Source: Campylobacterales bacterium
GTDB lineage: Bacteria; Campylobacterota; Campylobacteria; Campylobacterales; QNZT01
DNA: 23,493 bases
NCBI GenBank assembly: GCA_027055005.1
Contig: JALUNR010000181.1
Location: forward strand, 603 to 24,095
Reading direction: 5' to 3'
This document shows, in pieces, positions 1 to 7,489 of the stretch. The notes below the pieces were generated by a model, which made no database searches, was not told the DNA's origin, and worked only from the letters and a program-made list of their open reading frames with translations. Position 1 is the first letter of the stretch. Every line of letters begins with the position of its first letter. Both the position numbers and the translations under genes were made by a program.

Positions 1-596
1 TACTAAAACAAATACACAAACTAGTTCCACTCAAGATAGTACAACTCAAACAACTGTAGGCGGTGTAGTAAGTGGTGTAATAAATACTATTTCTGGAGGA
101 AATGAAGAAAGTTCTTCTAGTGATACTAAAACAAATACACAAACTAGTTCCACTCAAGATAGTACAACTCAAACAACTGTAGGCGGTGTAGTAAGTGGTG
201 TAATAAATACTATTTCTGGAGGAAATGAAGAAAGTTCTTCTAGTGATACTCAAACAAATACACAAACTAGTTCTACTCAAGATAGTACAACTCAAACAAC
301 TGTAGGCGGTGTAGTAAGTGGTGTAATAAATACTATTTCTGGAGGAAATGAAGAAAGTTCTTCTAGTGATACTCAAACAAATACACAAACTAGTTCTACT
401 CAAGATAGTACAACTCAAACAACTGTAGGCGGTGTAGTAAGTGGTGTAATAAATACTATTTCTGGAGGAAATGAAGAAAGTTCTTCTAGTGATACTCAAA
501 CAAATACACAAACTAGTTCCACTCAAGATAGTACAACTCAAACAACTGTAAGCGGTGTAATAAGTAGTGTAATAAATACTATTAGTGGGGGAAATA
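1..596 (+). repeat. 123-bp in-frame tandem repeats inside a coding region
   Basis: Four complete 123-bp units start at 1, 124, 247 and 370. A fifth, diverging unit starts at 493 and fades near 596. Units 1 and 2 are identical, units 3 and 4 are identical, and the two pairs differ at only two positions (tactAaaa/tactCaaa and ttCcact/ttTtact type changes). The unit is a multiple of three (41 codons), so gain or loss of a copy keeps the frame. The first unit begins at the window edge, so the total copy number is unknown. Each unit encodes a Ser/Thr/Gln-rich stretch followed by a short hydrophobic Gly/Val/Ile segment and an acidic/serine tail. Confidence 0.97.
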
Positions 597-1147
597 CTGG
601 TAATTCATCAGATGATGAACAACAAGACTCACAAACAAATTCAACAGATAATAGTTCAGGATTTTCAAATCTAATGTCGTGGGGAAAACAAACAAAATCG
701 GTAAGTGATGGTGATGAGGATTATGGTGAGTTTGGAAATACAGATATGGAAAGTAGTGAGCAAAATGGTCAACAAAGTTTGCAAAACAAAAACTCTTATG
801 CAGATTTGATAAAAAGAGCAGGTGCATCAAAACTGACTTATAAGGGAACAGTATCTGGTAGTGGAGTTAGTGCAAATAATAATCAAATTGCACTTGATAT
901 TGATATAGGGAAAGCTAGTCTTAGAGGTAATGTTAAGTTTAGAAAAGATAGACAACTTTGGAAAAGTAGTCTTATTGGAAATGTTGCGAGTGATGGAAAG
1001 TTTAGGTTAAGAGCAAGTACAAAAGGATATGCCGGAAGAGGTAGAGGTGAACTTTTGGGTGAGCATTTGGAAAATGCAAGAGGAAATCTAAATCTATCAA
1101 AAGGATTTAAAAATGCTGATTTAGACTTTAATGCAAGAAGAAGATAA
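2..1147 (+). CDS. C-terminal part of a large repetitive, probably exported protein (5' truncated by window)
   Basis: The frame is open from base 2 to the stop at 1145-1147, with no stop codon in the repeats. The ATG at 674 is therefore internal and not the start. The visible 381 residues comprise about five 41-residue repeats (Thr/Ser/Gln-rich with a TVGGVVSGVINTISGG core), then an acidic Ser/Gln-rich linker, then about 110 residues from roughly nt 810 that look all-beta. That last part has alternating polar/hydrophobic strands with recurring Gly-containing turns, for example DIDIGKASLRGNVKF and GRGRGELLGE, and a basic end (RRR). Its pattern recalls the small barrel domain of TbpB-like and FecR-associated surface proteins, but I cannot assign the family. 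In many bacteria a FecR-domain repetitive protein precedes a CHASE2 cyclase, and the cyclase is the next gene here, 29 nt downstream. Extracellular or outer-surface location is inferred from composition; the N-terminus and any signal peptide are outside the window. Confidence 0.85.
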   Translation, partial: TKTNTQTSSTQDSTTQTTVGGVVSGVINTISGGNEESSSSDTKTNTQTSSTQDSTTQTTVGGVVSGVINTISGGNEESSSSDTQTNTQTSSTQDSTTQTTVGGVVSGVINTISGGNEESSSSDTQTNTQTSSTQDSTTQTTVGGVVSGVINTISGGNEESSSSDTQTNTQTSSTQDSTTQTTVSGVISSVINTISGGNTGNSSDDEQQDSQTNSTDNSSGFSNLMSWGKQTKSVSDGDEDYGEFGNTDMESSEQNGQQSLQNKNSYADLIKRAGASKLTYKGTVSGSGVSANNNQIALDIDIGKASLRGNVKFRKDRQLWKSSLIGNVASDGKFRLRASTKGYAGRGRGELLGEHLENARGNLNLSKGFKNADLDFNARRR

Positions 1148-1148
1148 G

Positions 1149-1165
1149 TTGGAACAGATTTTGCT
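1149..1165 (+). promoter_or_regulatory. sigma54 (RpoN) -24/-12 promoter motif
   Basis: TTGGAACAGATTTTGCT matches the RpoN consensus YTGGCACGRNNNTTGCW, with the invariant GG at 1151-1152, exactly ten bases, then GC at 1163-1164. It lies entirely in the 29-nt gap between the repeat-protein gene and the cyclase gene. The expected transcription start, about 12 nt after the -12 element, is 1175-1177. That is on or next to the ATG of the cyclase, so such an RNA would have almost no leader. The motif match is seen; its activity is inferred. Confidence 0.6.
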
Positions 1166-1176
1166 ATAAAAGTTTT

Positions 1177-3297
1177 ATGAAAACGATAAAAGCAAACTTA
1201 TTTATTTCAACTCTAATAGCAGGAGCATTTTCGCTCCTGTTATATTTTAGTCCTACTTCTTTAGAAAAGTTTAACAACAACTTTATAGATTCATTTTTTA
1301 GCTTTCGTGGAGTAAAAACTGTAAGTAAAGATATAACGATTATAGATATTGATGAAAAATCTTTAAAACAGTTAGGGCAATGGCCTTGGAGTAGAGATAA
1401 AATAGCTAAAATAATTCAAAACTTGGCAGATGCAAAGATGGGAATACTAGGCTTTGATATGGTTTTTGCTGAAAAGGATAGGACATCTCCAAAAAATATT
1501 TTAAAAGATTTAAATATCTCTATTAAAGCAAAAGATTATGATAAAATTTTAGCTGATACATTAAAAAGTTCACCAACGATTTTAGGATTTGTATTTAACT
1601 TAGAAACAAACTCAACAAACAACAAACCACCACTTCAAAATGCAATATTTTCACAAGTTGGACTTAATAATTTTAATAACTATATCATAAAAGCAAAAGG
1701 ATATACTACAAATATACCTATTTTACAACAAAGTGCATACTCTAGTGGAAGTTTTAATATGGTTCCTGATAGTGATGGAGTTGTAAGATATGTACCACTT
1801 GTTATTTCATACGACGGTAGTATTTATCCATCTTTGACATTAGAAATGATAAGAGCGATGCTAGGTACTCAGATTGTAAATATAAACTATGATGAAAATG
1901 GAATAGAAAGTATAAAAGTAGGTAATATAAAGATACCAACTGATAGATATGGTAGAGTTTTTGTTAATTATAGAGGAGGAAAAAAGAGTTATAAGTATGT
2001 AAGTGCTGTTGATATTTATAATAATAACTTTAAAAAGAGTGATATTGAAGGAAAGATACTACTTTTTGGTACTAGTGCTTCAGGACTTTTGGATTTAAGG
2101 TCAACTCCTTTTTCTTCAACATTCCCGGGAGTAGAGATTCATGCAAATGTACTTGACAATATAATAAACTCAAACTTTATCTCAAATCCATCATATACTT
2201 TGGGAGAAAATATAGTTTTTATTTTTATTATAGTTTTTATTTTGACATTTTTTTTAAGTTATCTTAGTGCAACAAGTGCTATTTTATTTTCTTTGCTATT
2301 TTTGGTAGGGCTATACTATGGGTTATATATTGAAATGTTTAAGGAAAAGATTTTACTTAACTTTTTGTATCTGTTTTTAGCATCAATTTTTACTATCTTC
2401 TATATGTTTTACAAAAAACTTTTTGTAGAATCTAAACAAAAAGAACTTATTAAACAAAAATTTGCTCAAAAAGTTTCTCCAGCAGTTGTGGAAGAGATTT
2501 TGAAAAAAGAAGTTGATTTTAGTGCAAAAGAGAGTGAAGTTACTATATTTTTTAGTGATATAAGAAGTTTTACAACAATTAGTGAAAATTTTGAAAGTGC
2601 TTCTAAACTTTTGAAGTATTTAAATACTTATTTATCTTTTATGAGTGATATAGTTTTAGATTATAGAGGTACGATAGACAAATATATAGGAGATGCGATA
2701 ATGGCTTATTGGAATGCTCCAGTAAAGCAAAAAAATCATACAGATCTTTGTGTGAGTAGTGCTTTAAAGCAGATAGAAAGTTTACAAAACTTAAACAAAA
2801 CTCTTTCTCCTCCTTTGGCGATAGGTATAGGTATCCATACAGGTATAGCAACTGTTGGGGAAGTTGGTAGTAAAAATAGAAGTGATTTTACCATCATAGG
2901 AGATTCTGTAAATCTAGCTTCCAGATTAGAAGGTCTTACAAAAGCTTATGGTGCAAAGATAATAATAAGTGAAGATACAAAAAAAAGGTTAACTAAACAG
3001 TATCAAATAAGAGAATTAGACTCGGTAAAAGTAAAAGGTAAAGATAAAAGTATAACTATTTATGAAGTGTTGGGGTTTGGTGATTTTAATGAAAATGATA
3101 AAAATATTTTAAAAAAATATCAAAATGCTTTAATTTTTTATAAAAATGCCGATTTTACAGGAGCTAAAGATATTTTTGAGGAACTATATTTACAAACAGG
3201 TGAGTTTCTTTATAAAATGTATGGAGGTCGATGCAAAAAGCTTTTAGACCAAGATATTAAAAATTTTGATGGGGTATATAGATTTGATACGAAGTGA
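1177..3297 (+). CDS. CHASE2-domain membrane adenylate cyclase (class III)
   Basis: Predicted to make cAMP from ATP in response to an extracytoplasmic signal. Residues about 7-24 form a first membrane segment. Residues about 30-340 are a periplasmic CHASE2 domain (IIDIDEKSLKQLGQWPWSR and PGVEIHANVLDNI are family hallmarks). Three membrane segments follow at about 345-412, then a cytoplasmic class III nucleotide cyclase domain at about 445-635. Catalytic residues are all present: metal-binding Asp461 (FFSDIRSFT) and Asp506 (YIGDAIMAYW), adenine-selecting Lys502 and Thr572, and transition-state Asn579 and Arg583 (VNLASRLEG). The Lys/Thr pair favours ATP over GTP. The 706-residue length is normal for the family. 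The ATG has no clear Shine-Dalgarno, but the first membrane segment starts right after it and no better start exists. It overlaps the following phosphodiesterase gene by 29 nt, so synthesis and breakdown enzymes are coupled. Confidence 0.9.
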   Translation: MKTIKANLFISTLIAGAFSLLLYFSPTSLEKFNNNFIDSFFSFRGVKTVSKDITIIDIDEKSLKQLGQWPWSRDKIAKIIQNLADAKMGILGFDMVFAEKDRTSPKNILKDLNISIKAKDYDKILADTLKSSPTILGFVFNLETNSTNNKPPLQNAIFSQVGLNNFNNYIIKAKGYTTNIPILQQSAYSSGSFNMVPDSDGVVRYVPLVISYDGSIYPSLTLEMIRAMLGTQIVNINYDENGIESIKVGNIKIPTDRYGRVFVNYRGGKKSYKYVSAVDIYNNNFKKSDIEGKILLFGTSASGLLDLRSTPFSSTFPGVEIHANVLDNIINSNFISNPSYTLGENIVFIFIIVFILTFFLSYLSATSAILFSLLFLVGLYYGLYIEMFKEKILLNFLYLFLASIFTIFYMFYKKLFVESKQKELIKQKFAQKVSPAVVEEILKKEVDFSAKESEVTIFFSDIRSFTTISENFESASKLLKYLNTYLSFMSDIVLDYRGTIDKYIGDAIMAYWNAPVKQKNHTDLCVSSALKQIESLQNLNKTLSPPLAIGIGIHTGIATVGEVGSKNRSDFTIIGDSVNLASRLEGLTKAYGAKIIISEDTKKRLTKQYQIRELDSVKVKGKDKSITIYEVLGFGDFNENDKNILKKYQNALIFYKNADFTGAKDIFEELYLQTGEFLYKMYGGRCKKLLDQDIKNFDGVYRFDTK

Positions 3298-5617
3298 TAT
3301 AAGGTTTTTAGGGGTAAATGGTAGCAAAAGTGAAAGTAGTGGAACTATGTGTGTTCAAGTATCATATGATATTTTAGTAGATGGAGGAAATATAATAACT
3401 TCACTAAAAAAAGAGTCAAGATTTATAGAACATATATTTTTAACACACTCTCACCTTGATCATATTGCTGATATACCTTATCTTTTTGATTTAAATTTTG
3501 AACTATTAAAAAGACCTATAAAAATATATGCTCTTCCTCAAACTATTTCTCACTTAAAAGAAAATATATTCAACAACAAAATCTGGCCAAATTTTTCAAA
3601 AATAAAGCTTTTGAATTCAGATGAATTTGCACTAAAGTATATAGAGATAGAACTTGATAAAACTTATGAGTTTAAAGATGTATCTTTAACTCCGATAGAG
3701 GTAAATCATACAGTTGATACTTGTGGATATATCATAAAAAAGAATGATTTTACAACTTTGTTTGTACCTGATAGTTGCATATGTGAAAATATTATAAACA
3801 ATATAAACCAAAAAGATATAACTTCTTTAATAATCGATTGTTCTTATCCTCAAAGATTAGAAACTTTAGCAAAGCAGAGTGGACACTTCTCAACAAATCT
3901 TTTAAAAAATGAGCTTGAAAAAGTGAAAAAAAATATTGATGTTTATCTTGTACATTTAAAATCAAATCATAAAGAAGAGATAGAAAAAGAAGTTGAAGAG
4001 TTAGAGATTTTAAAAGGAAAAGGTAGGATTCTTTCACAAGGTGAGTTTTTCAATGATCCTGATCTTAGAGAATATGAAGAAGAAAAAATAGATTTTATAA
4101 AACTTGTTGCAAAAGAAAAAGATTTAAATATTATTTTGAAAACTATTTTGATAGAGGCTATGAAAATAACTAGAAGTGATGGTGGAACTATCTATATAAA
4201 AGAGAAAGATTCTTTAAGATTTAAAACTGTTATAAATCAAAAATTAAATATTTTTTCAACAAATATTTCATGGCCAAATGTACCATTGTATATCGATGAA
4301 GAAGAAAATACATCAAATGTATCAGCTCTGTGTGCTTTGAAAAATGAAATAATAAATATAGAAGATGTATATGAATCAAAAGATTTTAATTTTGAAGGAA
4401 CAAAAGTTTTTGATAAAAACAATGATTATCGTTCAAAATCTATGTTAGTTATCCCCTTAACTGATGGAGATGAACAAGTAATAGGTGTTTTACAACTTAT
4501 AAATAAAAATAATTTTATAAATATAGAAAGTTATAGTAAAAATGATGAAAATGAGATACAATCTTTGGCAATATTTGCAGCAACAGCTATAAGTAAAAAC
4601 ACTCTTATTGAAAATCTTGAAAATTTATTTTTATCTTTTATTCAAACAATTTCATTTGCTATAAATCAAAAATCTCAATATGGATATAGACATATAAAAA
4701 ATGTTGCTAAATTGATAAAACTAATGATATTTGCTATAAATAGGGATAAAACTCTTTTTAAAGATAAAGTTTATACAAAAGAAGAACAAAAAGAACTTGA
4801 AATATCAGCCTTGATTCATGATATTGGAAAGATAGTTACACCTGATTATATACTAGATAAGTCAACAAGACTTGAAGGACTTTATGACAAGATAAATGAA
4901 ATAAAAGAGAGATTTATAAATGCTATAAACTCAATCAGAATAGAGCAGTTAAAACTAGAACTTGCTTTTTTAAAAGGGGAAGTTGATGTAGATATGGATG
5001 GTATGAAAAAAGCATACAATAAAGAGATGGAATCTCTTGTAAAAGATTTTAATTTTATAAAAGATATAAATACTCCTGCCAAAGATTTAAGTGATGATGA
5101 TATAAAAAAGGTAGAAAAAATTTCCAAAAAAACATATAAAAGTGATTTTGAAACTATAACCCTTTTAACAAAAGATGAGATAGAAAAACTTAGTGTACAA
5201 CAAGGAAATCTTACTAAAAATGAAAGACAAAAAGTACAAAATCATGCAAAAGTTGGATATGATATGCTTTCACACTTAGATTTTCCTAAAAAATATGAAA
5301 AAATACCTCAAATAGCAGGTTTTCATCATGAAAAATTAAATGGAAAGGGCTACCCTTTTGGATTAAAAGCAAATGAACTTAGTATGGAAAGTAGAATGAT
5401 GGCTATATGTGATGTATTTGAAGCCTTAACTTCAAGTGATAGACCATATAAAAGAGCAAAAAGTAAAGATGAAACATATAAGATACTTGATAAAATGGTT
5501 CAAGATGGTGAAATAGATGGAGAACTTTTAGGATTTTTCAAAAAGAGCGGTATTTTTGATGCTTACTTGGACGAGATATCTGTAAAAAATGAGATAGAGT
5601 CTTTAGAAGTACCCTAA
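3269..5617 (+). CDS. Class II cyclic-nucleotide phosphodiesterase - GAF - HD-GYP three-domain protein
   Basis: This soluble 782-residue protein carries two different cyclic-nucleotide hydrolase domains. Residues about 10-255 are a metallo-beta-lactamase-fold phosphodiesterase of class II (PDEase_II/CpdP type): metal motif H60xHxDH65 (THSHLDH), then VNHTVDTCGY, PDSC, IDCSYPQRLETLAKQSGHFS and VHLKSNH, which match the cAMP-phosphodiesterase pattern (fE-S-fP, SGH, HLK). Residues about 275-450 form a GAF domain. From about 455 there is an HD-GYP domain with H517-D518 (IHDIGK) and HHEKLNGKGYP at 686-696, which hydrolyses c-di-GMP in characterised relatives. An extra helical, charged segment of about 100 residues separates the HD and GYP halves; a similar insert occurs in some GAF-HD-GYP proteins. 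ATG 3269 is chosen; TTG 3266 and TTG 3284 are alternatives because no start has a strong Shine-Dalgarno. The gene overlaps the adenylate cyclase, which supports a role in cAMP turnover. Domains are well supported; substrates are inferred. Confidence 0.88.
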   Translation: MGYIDLIRSDIRFLGVNGSKSESSGTMCVQVSYDILVDGGNIITSLKKESRFIEHIFLTHSHLDHIADIPYLFDLNFELLKRPIKIYALPQTISHLKENIFNNKIWPNFSKIKLLNSDEFALKYIEIELDKTYEFKDVSLTPIEVNHTVDTCGYIIKKNDFTTLFVPDSCICENIINNINQKDITSLIIDCSYPQRLETLAKQSGHFSTNLLKNELEKVKKNIDVYLVHLKSNHKEEIEKEVEELEILKGKGRILSQGEFFNDPDLREYEEEKIDFIKLVAKEKDLNIILKTILIEAMKITRSDGGTIYIKEKDSLRFKTVINQKLNIFSTNISWPNVPLYIDEEENTSNVSALCALKNEIINIEDVYESKDFNFEGTKVFDKNNDYRSKSMLVIPLTDGDEQVIGVLQLINKNNFINIESYSKNDENEIQSLAIFAATAISKNTLIENLENLFLSFIQTISFAINQKSQYGYRHIKNVAKLIKLMIFAINRDKTLFKDKVYTKEEQKELEISALIHDIGKIVTPDYILDKSTRLEGLYDKINEIKERFINAINSIRIEQLKLELAFLKGEVDVDMDGMKKAYNKEMESLVKDFNFIKDINTPAKDLSDDDIKKVEKISKKTYKSDFETITLLTKDEIEKLSVQQGNLTKNERQKVQNHAKVGYDMLSHLDFPKKYEKIPQIAGFHHEKLNGKGYPFGLKANELSMESRMMAICDVFEALTSSDRPYKRAKSKDETYKILDKMVQDGEIDGELLGFFKKSGIFDAYLDEISVKNEIESLEVP

Positions 5618-5621
5618 AGAA

Positions 5622-5627
5622 TATAAT
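5622..5627 (+). promoter_or_regulatory. Possible sigma70 -10 box (TATAAT)
   Basis: A perfect TATAAT lies in the 25-nt gap before the DUF234-like gene, with no recognisable -35. It would start RNA about 9 nt before the ATG at 5643, too short for a normal ribosome binding site. The region is so AT-rich that a chance match is quite possible. Confidence 0.3.
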
Positions 5628-5642
5628 TGATAATATATATTT

Positions 5643-6515
5643 ATGACTGGTTTTGCAAAAGAGTTTTCATATTTGAGTACTAAAGAGTTAGTGGAGTATT
5701 TTGCTGTATTTGATGGTTACGATAATTTAAAAATACTTAGGGAAAAAGAAACACTTTTAGAAAATATCGAAGAAAATATTTTAAAAAAGTATCATTTTCT
5801 AAAAGAACTTTTTATTTTTAGTGATGATAAAAATCTCCAAAAAGATATAGAAAAATTTTTGCATCGCCTATCTATTGGTAGTAGGAAATCTTACTCTGTA
5901 TATAAAAATGATATATCTTTTTATCGTGGAAAAACTATATATAAAATACTTTTTCAAAAAAATATTTTAGAAAAAGAGTTTTCTCGTGAAGTTGATGATT
6001 TTAGATTTTATAAAAGAAAAAAGAGAGTTTATAGAGGTTATCAGATAGAAGATAAGATGAGATTTACCAAAGGTTTTTATCGTTTTTGGTTTATGTTTAT
6101 TTATCCATACTATAAAGAGTTAGAAGAAAACAATTATAAAATAATTATAAATAATATAAAAGAAAATTTAGATTATTTTATAAGTTTAAAATTTGAATAT
6201 CTTTCAAATAAACTTTTAAGACAAAAAAGATTAGATATAATAGAAGATGGAAGTTATTGGGATAAGTATGTAGAGTTAGATGTTTTAGCAAAGCAAAAAG
6301 ATGGAACACTCTATGTTGGTGAGTGCAAGTGGAAAAATCATAAAATAAATGGTAATATCCTAAACAAACTAAAGAAAAAGTCAGCAAAAGTTGGTTTTGA
6401 TGTGGATTATTTTGTGCTTTTTTCAAAAAGTGGTTTTAGCAATGAACTACTAAAGTCAAAGGATAAAAATCTTTTGCTTTATGATATCGATGATTTTAAG
6501 GAAGTATTTTGTTAG
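5643..6515 (+). CDS. DUF234-type protein (ATPase-associated C-terminal domain without its ATPase)
   Basis: 290 residues. The last half resembles DUF234, the C-terminal domain found on archaeal and bacterial DEXX-box/AAA ATPases: RFTKGFYRFWFMFIYPYYKELE, then FISLKFEYLSNKLL, then YWDKYVELDVLA and VGECKW. The last two give an E-x-D...E-x-K arrangement (ELD, ECK) like a PD-(D/E)XK nuclease core. The first half (about 1-130) looks like the helical and winged-helix part that normally follows the ATPase (TKELVEYFAVFDGYDNL, FHRLSIGSR region). No Walker A or B motif is present and nothing upstream in frame supplies one, so this is a stand-alone C-terminal half or a remnant. The gap before it is 25 nt with no clear Shine-Dalgarno. 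Its end overlaps flgS by 7 nt, so it may be kept as part of that operon. Biological role unknown. Confidence 0.75.
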   Translation: MTGFAKEFSYLSTKELVEYFAVFDGYDNLKILREKETLLENIEENILKKYHFLKELFIFSDDKNLQKDIEKFLHRLSIGSRKSYSVYKNDISFYRGKTIYKILFQKNILEKEFSREVDDFRFYKRKKRVYRGYQIEDKMRFTKGFYRFWFMFIYPYYKELEENNYKIIINNIKENLDYFISLKFEYLSNKLLRQKRLDIIEDGSYWDKYVELDVLAKQKDGTLYVGECKWKNHKINGNILNKLKKKSAKVGFDVDYFVLFSKSGFSNELLKSKDKNLLLYDIDDFKEVFC

Positions 6516-7489
6516 AGAATAGTAATGAAGATTTTTTAGATAATTTAGAAGAGATTTTAGCTACTACATTTGTTGTTGAAAAAAATTTTAATCAAATGAA
6601 AAAAACTATGGATGAAGTTATAGAGTTTTTACCAAATGCCCTTTGGGTGTTGGATAAAGATGGTAGTTTTTTTCTAAAAAATACTGAAGCAAAAATACTT
6701 TCTACCCTTTTTTATGAGATTGATAAAGAAAAAAACAACTATGAGTTGGAGTATCATTCTAAAATATATCTTATAAAGATAAATAAAACAGAGTATAATA
6801 CTATAATAAGTGCGACCGATATAACTGAACAAAAAAGAGATGAAAGACTTGCATCGATGGGTAAAGTATCTGCTCACTTAGCACATGAGATAAGAAATCC
6901 AATAGGCTCCATCTCCATTTTAGCTTCAACCTTGTTAAATAAAGTAGATATAAAAAATAAAATACTTGTTATGGAAATGCAAAAGTCTATTTATAGAGTG
7001 GAAAGGATCATAAAAACAACTCTACTTTTTACAAAAGGTGTAAATGCCAATAAAAAACTTTTTTTGTTGAAAGATCTTAAAAATGAGATAGAAGAATCTT
7101 ATGAATACTATTCAATAACAAAAGATATAGAGTTAAATATTAACTTTGAAGATGTAGAGATTTTTGGAGATATTGAACTTCTTAGTATTATGAGTCAAAA
7201 CTTTTTATACAATGCCCTTGATGCAATAGAAGAAGATGAAAATGAATCAGGAATAGTCGATTTTTCTTTTGCAAGAGAAAAAGAGTTTGATATCATAACA
7301 GTAAAAGATAGTGGAGTACCTATAAAAAATAAAAATATACTTTATGAGCCTTTTCAAACAACAAAATTAAAAGGACATGGATTAGGTCTTGCTCTTTCAC
7401 TCGAGATTATAAAAGCTCACGATGGAAAAGTAGAACTTTTGGAAAAAGAAAAAGGATTTAAAATCTATCTAGGAAGAAGAAGTGAGTAA
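6509..7489 (+). CDS. flgS: FlgS-type soluble histidine kinase for the flagellar sigma54 regulon
   Basis: A 326-residue NtrB-like sensor kinase with no membrane segment. An N-terminal PAS-like region (IEFLPNALWVLDKDGSFFLKN, then ISATDITEQKR at about 105) leads to the phospho-acceptor helix HLAHEIRNPIGS with His126. The HATPase domain follows, with an N box (NFLYNALDAI), G1 (VKDSGVP) and G2 (GHGLGLAL). Wording and architecture match Campylobacter/Helicobacter FlgS, which senses the flagellar export apparatus and phosphorylates FlgR to switch on sigma54 hook and basal-body genes. No FlgR is in the window. The TTG start is supported by AAGGAAG at about 6498-6504, at good spacing, and by a 7-nt overlap with the upstream stop. 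It overlaps hemH by 8 nt. Family certain; the FlgS identity is recognition from memory, not alignment. Confidence 0.82.
   Translation: MLENSNEDFLDNLEEILATTFVVEKNFNQMKKTMDEVIEFLPNALWVLDKDGSFFLKNTEAKILSTLFYEIDKEKNNYELEYHSKIYLIKINKTEYNTIISATDITEQKRDERLASMGKVSAHLAHEIRNPIGSISILASTLLNKVDIKNKILVMEMQKSIYRVERIIKTTLLFTKGVNANKKLFLLKDLKNEIEESYEYYSITKDIELNINFEDVEIFGDIELLSIMSQNFLYNALDAIEEDENESGIVDFSFAREKEFDIITVKDSGVPIKNKNILYEPFQTTKLKGHGLGLALSLEIIKAHDGKVELLEKEKGFKIYLGRRSE

Noticed and set aside
1..596. CRISPR-like or satellite array
   Set aside because: The units are 123 bp, contiguous and coding, with no spacers; they are protein repeats.
582..830. Minus-strand reading frame opposite the repeat gene
   Set aside because: Antisense shadow with low-complexity His/Phe/Leu composition and no ribosome site. 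The same applies to the minus-strand frames inside the cyclase, phosphodiesterase, gltX, ruvB, prfA and MFS genes.
674..1147. A separate 157-residue gene starting at ATG 674
   Set aside because: The same frame is open all the way to base 2 and encodes the repeats, so this Met is internal to a larger protein.
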